Shown: positions 24,991 through 32,963, counted from the stretch's first letter. The stretch is DNA of 64,000 bases from JBAOHV01 sp963714875 (GCA_963714875.1 CAVQQI010000001.1:1-64000), one strand, 5' to 3'. Numbers and translations: made by a program. Notes: generated from the letters alone by a model not told the origin.

Positions 24991-25016
24991 ACAATGTGTC
25001 CGAATGATCACATTGT
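24991..25016. promoter_or_regulatory. Candidate TetR operator upstream of the DszB-like gene
   Basis: ACAATGTG (24991-24998) and CACATTGT (25009-25016) form an 8-bp perfect inverted repeat with a 10-bp spacer. It lies in an unusually AT-rich patch 43 nt upstream of the desulfinase start and 55 nt downstream of the TetR stop. Size and position suit a TetR dimer. Binding is inferred. Confidence 0.5.
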
Positions 25017-25071
25017 TGCCCGCGTCGAGTGGATGCCACAGGGCCGAAGGTCCCGATCCGCTGGGCAGTAC

Positions 25072-25707
25072 TCAGGTGTTGCGGGGCCTCGGATCGGGCG
25101 GCGACGGCCAAGCGGTCGCGCCGAGCCGACGGGCGGAGTGCACCAGCTCCTCCCGCAGGGTCTCGAGCGGCACCTCGTCGAGGTGTGCCGACTCCACGAG
25201 GTAGTCCTCGAAGATCCGCCAACCGAGCGCCGTGGCGACGATCTGCGCGGCCCGCACCCGCGCCGCGAGATCGTCCATCCCGTAGCCCTCCATGAGTGTG
25301 CTGGCCATTGCGACGACGGGGTTGAACTCGCTGCGACCGACGATCGATCGACCGTCGACGACCAACTGGCTCGCCAGCCGCACCCACCGACCCATCACCG
25401 TGCCGGGACCATGGCCCTGACCCTCCAACGGATTGTCCAGAACAGCGGTGGCAAGTTGGGATGTCAGGTCGTCGAACACAGCGTCGATGAGCTCATCCCG
25501 TGTACCGATGTACCGGCCGATGAGCGCAGGGTGAACGTCGGCCGCGGCCGCGATGTCCCGCAGGGACACCTTGTGCACGCCCTTCACGATGAACAGCTCT
25601 GCTGCGGCGTCGAGCAGCGCCCGGCGCACTTCTCCAGGCCCCGTCGGTGCACCTTCCGCACGTCGAGGTCCCGGCCGTCGCTGCGGTGACTGTTCCGAGC
25701 TGCTCAT
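25072..25707 (-). CDS. TetR family transcriptional regulator
   Basis: A 211-residue regulator with a disordered, Arg/Pro-rich N terminus, then the TetR helix-turn-helix region (RRALLDAAAELFIVKGVHKVSLRDIAAAADVHPALIGRYIGTRDELIDAVFDDL). The C-terminal ligand domain has no recognisable family. GTG 25719 and ATG 25707 are both possible; ATG is preferred. It lies upstream of the DszB-like/rhodanese pair on the same strand, with the putative operator in the gap. It probably represses that pair, with an unknown ligand. Confidence 0.88.
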   Translation of the reverse strand: MSSSEQSPQRRPGPRRAEGAPTGPGEVRRALLDAAAELFIVKGVHKVSLRDIAAAADVHPALIGRYIGTRDELIDAVFDDLTSQLATAVLDNPLEGQGHGPGTVMGRWVRLASQLVVDGRSIVGRSEFNPVVAMASTLMEGYGMDDLAARVRAAQIVATALGWRIFEDYLVESAHLDEVPLETLREELVHSARRLGATAWPSPPDPRPRNT

Positions 25708-25858
25708 CGAAGGGTCCACCAGTCACGCTCGTTCGGCCGTCCGGCTGCGCCCAGCCGGGCCAACGCGAAGCGTAATCGTCGCCAGGCTGTGGCTCGATCC
25801 CCCGTTCACCCGCCGAGGTCCCGGTCGCGAACAGCTCGAATGCTCGCTCAACGTGGCC

Positions 25859-26479
25859 CTATTCGATCGGCGTCCGCCCGCTGCCGACGGGCGGTTCCGG
25901 CCAGCGAACACCGGCAGCGCGCAGCAGGTCCACCGTGGTCCGCAGCGGCAGTCCGATGACCGTGGTCGGGTCGCCGTCCACATGGTCAACGAGCACCGCG
26001 CCGATGCCCTGCACGGCGTAGCCGCCCGCCTTGCCCATCGGCTCGCCGGTCCCGACGTACCAGGCGAGCTCGGCGGGGGTGTTCGGCGCCATCGTGACCG
26101 TGGCACGAGCCAGCACCGTGTGCTCGATGCCGTCCGCGTCGAGCACCGCGACGCCGGTCAGGACCTGGTGGGACCGCCCGGCCAGCGTCGACAGCATCTC
26201 GACCGCTGCGGCGGCGTCCGCGGGCTTGCCCAGCACGATGTCGTCGCACACCACCGCGGTGTCCGCCCCGAGCACGACGGCTCCGGGCCGCAGCGCCGCA
26301 ACGACGCGGGCCTTGTCCGCGGCCACCCGCACCACGTAGTCGTCCGCCGACTCGCTCGGCAGCTGCGACTCGTCGACGTTCGCCGGCGACACCGTGAACG
26401 ACACGCCGACCCGCTCGAGCAACTCGCTGCGCCGCGGTGACGCCGAGGCCAGCACCAGAGGCGGACCTGGGGCGCTCAT
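25859..26479 (-). CDS. maf: Maf family nucleoside triphosphate pyrophosphatase
   Basis: A 206-residue house-cleaning enzyme that hydrolyses non-canonical or methylated NTPs to NMPs. Landmarks are LVLASASPRRSELLERVG, the motif VLGADTAVVCDDIVLGKP with catalytic acidic residues, and GKAGGYAVQGIGAVLV. The start ATG 26479 begins the conserved motif; the long open upstream extension is not coding. dusB ends 37 nt upstream on the same strand, so the two are probably cotranscribed. Confidence 0.92.
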   Translation of the reverse strand: MSAPGPPLVLASASPRRSELLERVGVSFTVSPANVDESQLPSESADDYVVRVAADKARVVAALRPGAVVLGADTAVVCDDIVLGKPADAAAAVEMLSTLAGRSHQVLTGVAVLDADGIEHTVLARATVTMAPNTPAELAWYVGTGEPMGKAGGYAVQGIGAVLVDHVDGDPTTVIGLPLRTTVDLLRAAGVRWPEPPVGSGRTPIE

Positions 26480-26516
26480 GGTCGCTCGTTCGATCGTGCC
26501 GGGGCGGTCGAGTGTG

Positions 26517-27695
26517 TCATCCGCCCGACACCAGCGCCTCGGCCCCGCGTGGCAGCTGCACCTCGGCATCGGGATCGTCGAGCCACCGTTCGGGCAGCGC
26601 GACCCGGGACAGCGAGTTGGAGTGGCTGCGCACGATGCGCTCGACGCCCTCGACCGGCTGGGCGGTCGGGTCGAGGCGGTCGAGCAGCTCATCGATCTCG
26701 GCCACGGTGGCGACCTGGCCGGCCTGCTGACGCACCGAGCTTCCCGCCGGATAGCCCTTCAGGTACCAGGCAAGGTGCTTGCGGAAGTGCGCCAGGCGTT
26801 CCTCGCCGCCCTGCCATTCGACGATCAGTGACACGTGCCGGCGGATCGTGTCCGCGACCTCGCCCAACAGCGGCGCCGGGGGGACCGGCTCACCGGCGAA
26901 CGCAGCGGCCAGGTCGCGGAACAGCCAGGGCCGACCCAGACACCCACGACCGACGACCACGCCGTCGCACCCCGTCGAGCTGATCATCGACCGTGCGTCG
27001 TCGGGGCAGAAGACGTCGCCGTTGCCCAGCACCGGGATGGAGGTGATCGCCTGCTTCAGCTCGGCGATCCGGTCCCAGTGGGCGGGCGGGGCGTAGTGCT
27101 GGAGGGCGGTGCGAGCGTGCAGTGCCACCCACGCCACACCCTCGTCCTCGGCGGTGCGAGCAGTGTCGAGGAACGTCAGGTGGTCGTCGTCGATGCCCAG
27201 TCGGAACTTCACCGTGACCGGGACACGTCCGCCCGACTCGGCATCGGCTGCGCGCACCGCCGCGCGCACCACCTGTCGCAGCAGCTGGCGCTTGAACGGC
27301 AGGGCCGCCCCGCCGCCGTTGCGGGTGACCTTCGCCGCCGGACAGCCGAAGTTCATGTCGATGTGGTCCACGCGGTCCTCGGCCACGAGTCGGCGCACCG
27401 CCTCGCCCAACGTCACGGGATCGGTGCCGTAGAGCTGCAACGAACGGATGCGTTCCGCCGGGTGGAAGCGGGCCAGCTCCCAGGAGCTGGCATGGCCCTC
27501 GAGCAGGGCCCGTGCGGTGACCATCTGGTTGACGAACAGCCCTCCGCCGAACGACGCGCACAGCACGCGGAACGGGGCGTCGGTCACCCCCGCCATGGGT
27601 GCGAGCACGACAGGAGGATCCACCGTGAACGGCCCCAGCGGCAGCGGAGGGACGGCGATCGGGCGGGTTCCGCCGGGGGAGGGGTCTGCCGACAT
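26517..27695 (-). CDS. dusB: tRNA-dihydrouridine synthase
   Basis: A 392-residue FMN enzyme that reduces uridines in the tRNA D-loop. The barrel begins PPVVLAPMAGVTDAPFR. The catalytic Cys is in DMNFGCPAAKVTRNGGGAAL. FMN/phosphate contacts are VKFRLGID, ALHARTALQHYAPPAHW, IPVLGNGDV and VVGRGCLGRPW. The C-terminal helical RNA-binding domain follows (RHVSLIVEWQGGEERLAHFRKHLAWYLKG). ATG 27695 has AGGGGAG upstream. It is divergent from the aminotransferase gene. The subfamily letter (B) is by actinobacterial convention. Confidence 0.94.
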   Translation of the reverse strand: MSADPSPGGTRPIAVPPLPLGPFTVDPPVVLAPMAGVTDAPFRVLCASFGGGLFVNQMVTARALLEGHASSWELARFHPAERIRSLQLYGTDPVTLGEAVRRLVAEDRVDHIDMNFGCPAAKVTRNGGGAALPFKRQLLRQVVRAAVRAADAESGGRVPVTVKFRLGIDDDHLTFLDTARTAEDEGVAWVALHARTALQHYAPPAHWDRIAELKQAITSIPVLGNGDVFCPDDARSMISSTGCDGVVVGRGCLGRPWLFRDLAAAFAGEPVPPAPLLGEVADTIRRHVSLIVEWQGGEERLAHFRKHLAWYLKGYPAGSSVRQQAGQVATVAEIDELLDRLDPTAQPVEGVERIVRSHSNSLSRVALPERWLDDPDAEVQLPRGAEALVSGG

Positions 27696-27702
27696 GCTCC
27701 CC

Positions 27703-27708
27703 TAGCAT
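27703..27708 (+). promoter_or_regulatory. Probable -10 element of the aminotransferase gene
   Basis: TAGCAT lies in the 58-bp dusB/aminotransferase gap, about 45 nt before GTG 27754, which itself has GGGAG upstream. Confidence 0.35.
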
Positions 27709-27753
27709 GGCCGTCCTGTCCGATCCGCACACGCGCAGCAGCTGGGAGCGTCC

Positions 27754-29119
27754 GTGACTCCGAAGATCGACCGCGACCACCTGCGATCCCTGATGGGTGC
27801 CGAGACGGAGCGGTTCATCAGCTCTCACCCTCGTTCGGGGGAGCTGCACGAGCGGGCCAGCGGTCCACTCATCGGCGGCGTGCCGATGAACTGGATGACC
27901 CGATGGCCGGGCCCCTTCCCGGTCTTCGCCGCACGCGCGTCGGGGGCGTCGATCACCGACGTCGACGGCAACAGCTACGTCGACCTCTGTCTGGGCGACA
28001 CCGGAGCGATGACGGGTCACTCGCCCTCGGACACCGTCCGGGCCCTGACCGGGCAGGCAGCCTCGGGAATCACGATGATGCTGCCGACCGAGGACGCGAT
28101 CGTGGTCGGCGAGCAGCTGACGAGCCGCTTCGGCCTGCAGCGGTGGCAGATCGCCATGACGGCCACCGACGCGAACCGGTTCGTGATCCGCATGGCCCGC
28201 CAGGCCACCGGCCGCCAGCGCGTGCTGGTGATGAACTGGTGCTACCACGGCACTGTCGATGAGACCCTCTGGGTGCTGGATGCGGACGGCTCGGTCGTCC
28301 CGCGACCGGGCAACGTGGGTGCGCTCGCTGCCACGGGCGACACGGTGGCCGTGGTGGAATTCAACGACCTCGAGGCGCTCGAGCGTGAGCTGTCGCGCGG
28401 CGATGTCGCCCTGGTGCTGGCGGAGCCTGCGCTGACCAACATCGGCATCGTGCTGCCCGACCCCGGCTACCACGCCGAGCTGCGGCGACTGACCCGAGAG
28501 CACGGAACGCTGCTGTGCATCGACGAGACGCACACCATCTGCGTGGGTCCGGGCGGGGCCACTGCTGCGTGGGGCCTGGAGCCCGATCTGCTGACCATCG
28601 GCAAGCCGATCGCCGGCGGGGTGCCGATCGCGGCCTACGGGATGACCGAAGAGCTCGCCGACCGGCTGTTCGAGCCGGTGTTCGGCGAGTACTCCGACGT
28701 GTCGGGTGTGGGCGGCACGCTGTCGGGGAACGCGCTCGCGCTCGCCGCATTGCGCGCCACGCTGTCCTCCACGCTCCTAGCCTGCCGACTTCGAACGGAT
28801 GATCCCGCTCGCGCAGCGCTGGACCGATGGCGTCGCCGGGGTGATCGACGCAGCCGGGCTGCCGTGGCACGTCCAGCAGCTCGGCGCGCGGGCCGAGTAC
28901 TGGTTCTGTCCTCCGCCGCGCAACGGCGGTGACGCATCGGCGGCGGTCGACCCCGAACTCGAGGGGTACTTCCACCTGTTCGCGTTGAACCGCGGTGTGC
29001 TGTTGACGCCGTTCCACAACATGGCGCTCATGTCGCCGGTCACGACCGATGCCGACGTCGATCTCCACACCCAGGTGTTCGGGGCGTGTGTCGACTCGGT
29101 CCTGGGTCACCGCACATGA
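27754..29119 (+). pseudogene. Class III aminotransferase, single-base frameshift
   Basis: A PLP fold type I aminotransferase related to glutamate-1-semialdehyde aminomutase. The first part (27754 to about 28777) has the family start, a motif CIDETHTICVGPGG and the PLP lysine in TIGKPIAGG. The remainder (about 28781-29119, MIPLAQRWTDGV to VLGHRT) is in the next frame. Removing one base at CTCCTAGCC (near 28777-28780), for example the A at 28779, restores LSSTLLPADFERMIPLAQRW and a 454-residue enzyme. All catalytic residues visible are intact, so a sequence error is as likely as a true lesion. Its TGA overlaps the ATG of the MaoC-like gene, which argues that the full frame was under selection. 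Confidence 0.85.
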
Positions 29120-29670
29120 GCGGCCCATCGATGACGATGGACCAGTTGGCCACGGCGGTCCCGATCGACCTCGGCCGGAGCAGGGATCTGGTCCTCACCC
29201 AACAGATGGTGGACACACACGCTGGGACCACTGGCGATGCACAGTGGATCCACAACGATCCTGCACGAGCCCGTCGCGAGTCCCCTTTCGGCGGGCCGAT
29301 CGCGCAGGGCTTCCTGTTGTTGTCGCTGCTGACACAGCTGTCGTCCGGGCTCGACCTCCCGGCGTTCGGGCCGGTGTCGATGTTGGTCAACTACGGCTTC
29401 GACCGCGTCCGATTCCTGCAGCCCGTGCCGGTCGGGGCATCGGTGTACCTGCACGGCGAACTGAGCGATGTCCGCCCTCGCGGGGACGGCTCGGCGGTGC
29501 TGCGGATCGATGCGGAGCTGTGGCGGTCGTCGACCGGCGGCGACGACAACGGCTCGGACGGGTCACGGCTCGGACGGCTCGGACGGTTCGGACGGTCGGA
29601 TGCGGTCGGCGCGGAAGCAACTGGGCCCTGCGTCGCCGCCCGGTGGTTGTTCCTGGCGGTCCCGGCCTGA
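29116..29670 (+). CDS. MaoC-like hydratase / hotdog protein
   Basis: A 184-residue single hotdog domain. The catalytic hydratase segment is DAQWIHNDPARARRESPFGGPIAQGFLLLSLL, with Asp and His in the usual (R)-hydratase positions. It probably hydrates an enoyl-CoA or similar conjugated substrate. The start at ATG 29116 overlaps the aminotransferase stop (ATGA), so it is translationally coupled and likely in the same pathway. Between residues about 145 and 165 a 9-bp tandem DNA repeat (GCTCGGACG) inserts a Gly/Leu/Arg-rich loop not expected in the fold. Confidence 0.85.
   Translation: MSGPSMTMDQLATAVPIDLGRSRDLVLTQQMVDTHAGTTGDAQWIHNDPARARRESPFGGPIAQGFLLLSLLTQLSSGLDLPAFGPVSMLVNYGFDRVRFLQPVPVGASVYLHGELSDVRPRGDGSAVLRIDAELWRSSTGGDDNGSDGSRLGRLGRFGRSDAVGAEATGPCVAARWLFLAVPA
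29551..29599 (+). repeat. 9-bp tandem repeat inside the MaoC-like gene
   Basis: Four to five copies of GCTCGGACG-like units, some imperfect (GTTCGGACG), give a local GRLGRLGRFGRSD stretch. The period is a multiple of three, so expansion keeps the frame. It is probably a slippage-prone loop insertion. Confidence 0.6.
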
Positions 29671-29674
29671 AGCA

Positions 29675-29728
29675 GCGAACCGGGGGCGTTTCTGCACGCC
29701 GCGGCGTGCAGAAACGCCCCCGGTTCGC
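29675..29728. repeat. Palindromic repeat element, copy 2
   Basis: A perfect 54-nt palindrome (25-bp arms plus CGCG centre) whose arm matches copy 1 at 15700-15751 except one base pair, changed on both arms (C/G to T/A). It begins 5 nt after the MaoC stop. As with copy 1, a plus-strand gene precedes and follows it. There is no U tract. Terminator, mRNA-stabilising hairpin or REP-like element are all possible. Confidence 0.8.
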
Positions 29729-29904
29729 ATGGCGTGGCGCCCCCGTTCGCTGTGAGAAGGCTCTCAGCGCGCTGCCGAGCCGACCTCGGTCGCCGCGGCG
29801 TCAGGTGCAAGATGTCGTTCGAAGGGGAGTATCCAGTTCGGGCACGTCGTCAGCACGACTCCGTCAGGGGTCCGGCGTCCCGCTCCGACCACGGAGTGGA
29901 GAGA

Positions 29905-29923
29905 CCTTCCGGTGATCGGAAGG
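29905..29923 (+). promoter_or_regulatory. Hairpin covering the ribosome binding site of the baeRF-like gene
   Basis: CCTTCCG (29905-29911) pairs perfectly with CGGAAGG (29917-29923) around a 5-nt loop. The 3' arm is the Shine-Dalgarno (GGAAGG), which lies 10 nt before GTG 29934. Folded, it would hide the ribosome binding site, so translation may depend on temperature, a protein or a slow-folding transcript. Confidence 0.5.
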
Positions 29924-29933
29924 AACGCGTCCC

Positions 29934-30953
29934 GTGAAGACCTCTACCGTCCTCGGCCTGCAACGGCTCCGTGAGTACCCATCGGTGTCGATCCTGGTTC
30001 CCGTTGAGCCCGGACCACAGCTCACCGAGCGCGATCGAACTCGCATCCAGCAGCGGGTCGATGACGTCGCCCGTCGCTTGCTCGGGGACGTCGACACCGA
30101 CACCACCGTGGAGATCATGGAGCGCCTGCAGGTGATGCTCGCCGAGTTGGGGTCCGAGCCGACGCGACGATCGGTGGCGCTGTTCGCCTCGCCGTCGACC
30201 TCGGTGGCGCATCACCTGAACATCGAGGTGCGCGAACGCACGATCGTCGACGACACCTTCGCGACCAGGGATCTCCTCGACGAGGTGCGCAGGACGGTGA
30301 CGTTCCTCGCCGCCACGGTCAGCGACCGAGCGGTGCACGTGCTCGAGGGGGTGGGTGAGGTCATGACCCCGGTGGTGGGCCAGGGCGTGCCGCTGCAACG
30401 GCTACCCGAGGAGAGCGACCCGGCGTGGGAGCGGCGCACGGTGTCGTTGCTCCGCCGGATCGGCTCTGGCCAGCTGCCGCTGGTGCTCTTCGGCGCAGGC
30501 CGACGGGTCGCCACGCTGGTGCGTGCCGGAGGAGTCGAGCCTGCTGCGGTGGTGCTGGGCAATCACGACACCACTCCGTGGAGTCGGCTCGCCGAGCTCG
30601 CCAGTGGACCGCTGTCGGAGTGGGTCGGCACGCGCAACGCCACGGCGCTGCACCGTTTGGACCAGGCACGAGGTAGGCGCCGCTTCGCGTCCGGCCTCGA
30701 TGAGGTCTGGGGCCTGGCCAGGGAGTCCCGCGTCGAGCTGCTGGTCGTGGAGCGGAACTACGCGGTGCCGGTCCGCACCGACGGTCCGCACCTGATCCAG
30801 GTCGACCCGTCCGAGCTCGAGGCACGCGACGTGGTCGATGACGTCGTGGACGACCTGATCGAGGATGTGGCGCTGCGCCGTGGCGAGGTGGTGATCGTGC
30901 CCGACGGGGTGCTCGCGGATGTCGGGCGGGTGGCGGCGGTCCTGAGGTTCTGA
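29934..30953 (+). CDS. baeRF (bacterial aeRF1-like) protein, Balon-related hibernation-factor candidate
   Basis: A 339-residue protein with the layout of bacterial archaeo-eukaryotic release-factor-1-like (baeRF) proteins. It shows an N-terminal YPSVSILVPVEPGPQL block, a middle domain with LPLVLFGAGRRVATLVRAGG, and a C-terminal L7Ae-like domain ending VADVGRVAAVLRF-type. No GGQ peptide-release motif is present, as in Balon and Rv2629. Balon in Psychrobacter and its mycobacterial homologue bind ribosomes in stress. That family function is known; a role here is inference. GTG 29934 has GGAAGG about 10 nt upstream, buried in a hairpin. The gene is monocistronic in appearance. Confidence 0.65.
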   Translation: MKTSTVLGLQRLREYPSVSILVPVEPGPQLTERDRTRIQQRVDDVARRLLGDVDTDTTVEIMERLQVMLAELGSEPTRRSVALFASPSTSVAHHLNIEVRERTIVDDTFATRDLLDEVRRTVTFLAATVSDRAVHVLEGVGEVMTPVVGQGVPLQRLPEESDPAWERRTVSLLRRIGSGQLPLVLFGAGRRVATLVRAGGVEPAAVVLGNHDTTPWSRLAELASGPLSEWVGTRNATALHRLDQARGRRRFASGLDEVWGLARESRVELLVVERNYAVPVRTDGPHLIQVDPSELEARDVVDDVVDDLIEDVALRRGEVVIVPDGVLADVGRVAAVLRF

Positions 30954-30984
30954 GCAGGTGTGACCGCTGTCGGTCGACCATGCG

Positions 30985-31014
30985 TTGCCCCTCTCCGACC
31001 GACGGCGGTAGCAT
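30985..31014 (+). promoter_or_regulatory. Promoter of the leuA leader
   Basis: TTGCCC (30985-30990) and TAGCAT (31009-31014) are separated by 18 nt. Eight nt after the -10 is the ATG of the leucine leader peptide, so the transcript probably begins at or just before that codon. Confidence 0.6.
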
Positions 31015-31022
31015 CTGTACCG

Positions 31023-31055
31023 ATGCCGATCTCGACCGCCCTCCTCCTGACGTAG
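31023..31055 (+). CDS. leuL: leuA leader peptide (MPISTALLLT)
   Basis: A 10-codon frame: ATG CCG ATC TCG ACC GCC CTC CTC CTG ACG TAG. Three consecutive Leu codons near the end are the sensor of a ribosome-mediated attenuator. It is preceded by a strong -10 and followed by a hairpin and an intrinsic terminator before leuA. There is no room for a Shine-Dalgarno, so translation is probably leaderless. Leucine attenuators of this kind are known upstream of leuA in other actinobacteria. Confidence 0.75.
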   Translation: MPISTALLLT

Positions 31056-31116
31056 GCGAACCAGCAACCGCTGGCTCGCCGAACCTCCTGCGCCCCGCAG
31101 GAGGTTCTTTGGTTTT
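31055..31116 (+). terminator. Leucine attenuator: pause hairpin and intrinsic terminator
   Basis: Hairpin 1 (31055-31080) pairs GGCGA with TCGCC and CCAGC with GCTGG around AACC. The terminator stem pairs 31081-31091 with 31097-31107 (GAACCTCCTGC / GCAGGAGGTTC) and is followed by TTTGGTTTT. CCTCCTG of the terminator 5' arm is also present in the Leu codons (31043-31049), and GAACC occurs in both hairpins, so alternative pairings are available. About 100 nt separate it from leuA. Read-through when charged Leu-tRNA is scarce is the expected logic. Confidence 0.75.
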
Positions 31117-31217
31117 CCGGCCCCGACGCTTCGCTCCACCGCATCCCGGCCACCGGGCCGGGGCCGCCGACCACCATCGATCAATCCACACCATCCAGCA
31201 CCAGACAGGACAGCGAC

Positions 31218-32963
31218 ATGCCAGCGGAACCCGTGACCCCGAAGCAGATGCCCTTCGAGAAGTACCGGCCGTTCCTTCCGCTCACGGGTCCCGGCGGCGG
31301 ACTGGCGGATCGCACGTGGCCCGATCGACGCGTCGAGGCGGCACCGATCTGGTGCTCGGTCGATCTGCGCGACGGCAACCAGGCCCTGATCGATCCCATG
31401 GATCCGGCCCGCAAGCTGAAGATGTTCACCACGCTCGTCCAGATGGGGTTCAAGGAGATCGAGGTCGGGTTCCCCTCCGCATCCCAGACCGACTACGACT
31501 TCGTTCGCCAGCTGATCGACGAGGACCTGATCCCGAGCGACGTGACGATCCAGGTGCTGGTGCAGTGCCGTGACGAGCTGATCGAGCGCACCTACGAGGC
31601 GATCGCCGGGGCGCCCCGCGCCATCGTGCACTTCTACAACTCGACGTCGATCCTGCAGCGCCGCGTGGTGTTCGCCGAGGACGTCGAGGGCATCACCGAG
31701 CTGGCGGTGCACGCCGCACACACCGCGCGCCGGCTCGAGGCGACCATCCCGGAGACCGCGGTCAGCTACGAGTACTCCCCGGAGTCATTCACCGGTACCG
31801 AACCCGATGTCGCCATCGAGATCTGTGCAGCGGTCATGGACGCGCTCGATCTGGCGCCCGACGAGAAGCTCATCGTGAACCTGCCGGCGACCGTCGAGAT
31901 GTACATGCCCAACGTGTACGCCGACGTGATCGAGTACCTGCACCGCCACATCCCCAACCGCGACCAGGTGGTGTTGTCGCTGCACCCCCACAACGATCGT
32001 GGCACTGCGGTCGCTGCGGCGGAGTTGGCACTGCTGGCGGGAGCGGACCGGATCGAAGGAACGCTGTTCGGCAACGGCGAGCGCACCGGCAACGTCGACA
32101 TCATCACGTTGGCGATGAACCTGTTCACCCAGGGTGTCGACCCCCGCCTGGACGTCTCGGACATCGACTCGCTGCGCCGCACCGCTGAGTACTGCAACCG
32201 GTTGCCGGTGCACGAGCGCCACCCCTACGTCGGCGACCTCGTCTACACCGCGTTCTCGGGCTCGCACCAGGACGCGATCAAGAAGGGCACCGAGGCCCTG
32301 GCTGCCGGCGCGGTCCAGGGTGAGTACGACATCTGGGAGGTGCCCTACCTGCCGGTGGACCCGGTGCACCTGGGCCGCAGCTACGAGGCGGTGATCCGCG
32401 TCAACAGCCAGTCCGGGAAGGGCGGTGTCGCCTACGTGATCAAGGCCGAGCACGGGCTCGACCTGCCCCGGCGGCTGCAGATCGAGTTCTCGCGAACCAT
32501 CCAGCGCATCGCCGAGGACACCGGTACCGAGATCACCGCTGCTGCGATGTGGGCCGAGTTCGTCTCGTCGTACCTCACCACACCCGAGCACGGCATCACC
32601 CTGCGATCTGCAGAGGTCACCACCGGCGACGACGGGGCGACGGTCGTCGCCCAGCTCCTGGTGGACGGCGAGTCCCGCACCGTCAAGGGACAGGGGGGTG
32701 GACCGATCGCCGCATTCATGCGTGCACTCGCCGACGATCCGATCATCGGTCGGTTCGGGTCGGGCCTGGACGTCGTGGACTACGCCGAGCACGCCGTGTC
32801 GGTCGACGGAGTGTCGGGCGGCGCAGACGCGACCGCGGCGGCCTACGTCGAGGTGAAGGCCGCCGACGGGAAGGTGCGTTGGGGTGTCGGGCTGCACGAG
32901 AGCATCCTGACCGCATCGCTGCACGCCGTGGTCTCGGCGGTCAACCGCCACATGGAGCCGTGA
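31218..32963 (+). CDS. leuA: 2-isopropylmalate synthase
   Basis: Condenses acetyl-CoA with 2-oxoisovalerate in the first step of leucine synthesis. The 581-residue protein is of the long actinobacterial type, opening with MPFEKYRPF. The DRE-TIM barrel has VDLRDGNQALIDPM, the metal-binding SLHPHNDRGTAV and the segment FGNGERTGNVDI. After a linker comes the C-terminal regulatory domain, where leucine feedback occurs in the mycobacterial enzyme. ATG 31218 has AGGACA upstream. Expression is probably set by the attenuator at 31023-31116. The stop lies in a 25-bp tandem duplication. Confidence 0.96.
   Translation: MPAEPVTPKQMPFEKYRPFLPLTGPGGGLADRTWPDRRVEAAPIWCSVDLRDGNQALIDPMDPARKLKMFTTLVQMGFKEIEVGFPSASQTDYDFVRQLIDEDLIPSDVTIQVLVQCRDELIERTYEAIAGAPRAIVHFYNSTSILQRRVVFAEDVEGITELAVHAAHTARRLEATIPETAVSYEYSPESFTGTEPDVAIEICAAVMDALDLAPDEKLIVNLPATVEMYMPNVYADVIEYLHRHIPNRDQVVLSLHPHNDRGTAVAAAELALLAGADRIEGTLFGNGERTGNVDIITLAMNLFTQGVDPRLDVSDIDSLRRTAEYCNRLPVHERHPYVGDLVYTAFSGSHQDAIKKGTEALAAGAVQGEYDIWEVPYLPVDPVHLGRSYEAVIRVNSQSGKGGVAYVIKAEHGLDLPRRLQIEFSRTIQRIAEDTGTEITAAAMWAEFVSSYLTTPEHGITLRSAEVTTGDDGATVVAQLLVDGESRTVKGQGGGPIAAFMRALADDPIIGRFGSGLDVVDYAEHAVSVDGVSGGADATAAAYVEVKAADGKVRWGVGLHESILTASLHAVVSAVNRHMEP

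Noticed and set aside
24949..25011. Longer N terminus for the DszB-like protein
   Set aside because: The extension begins inside the palindromic operator. The ATG at 24948 has a strong GGAGG and starts just before the conserved region.
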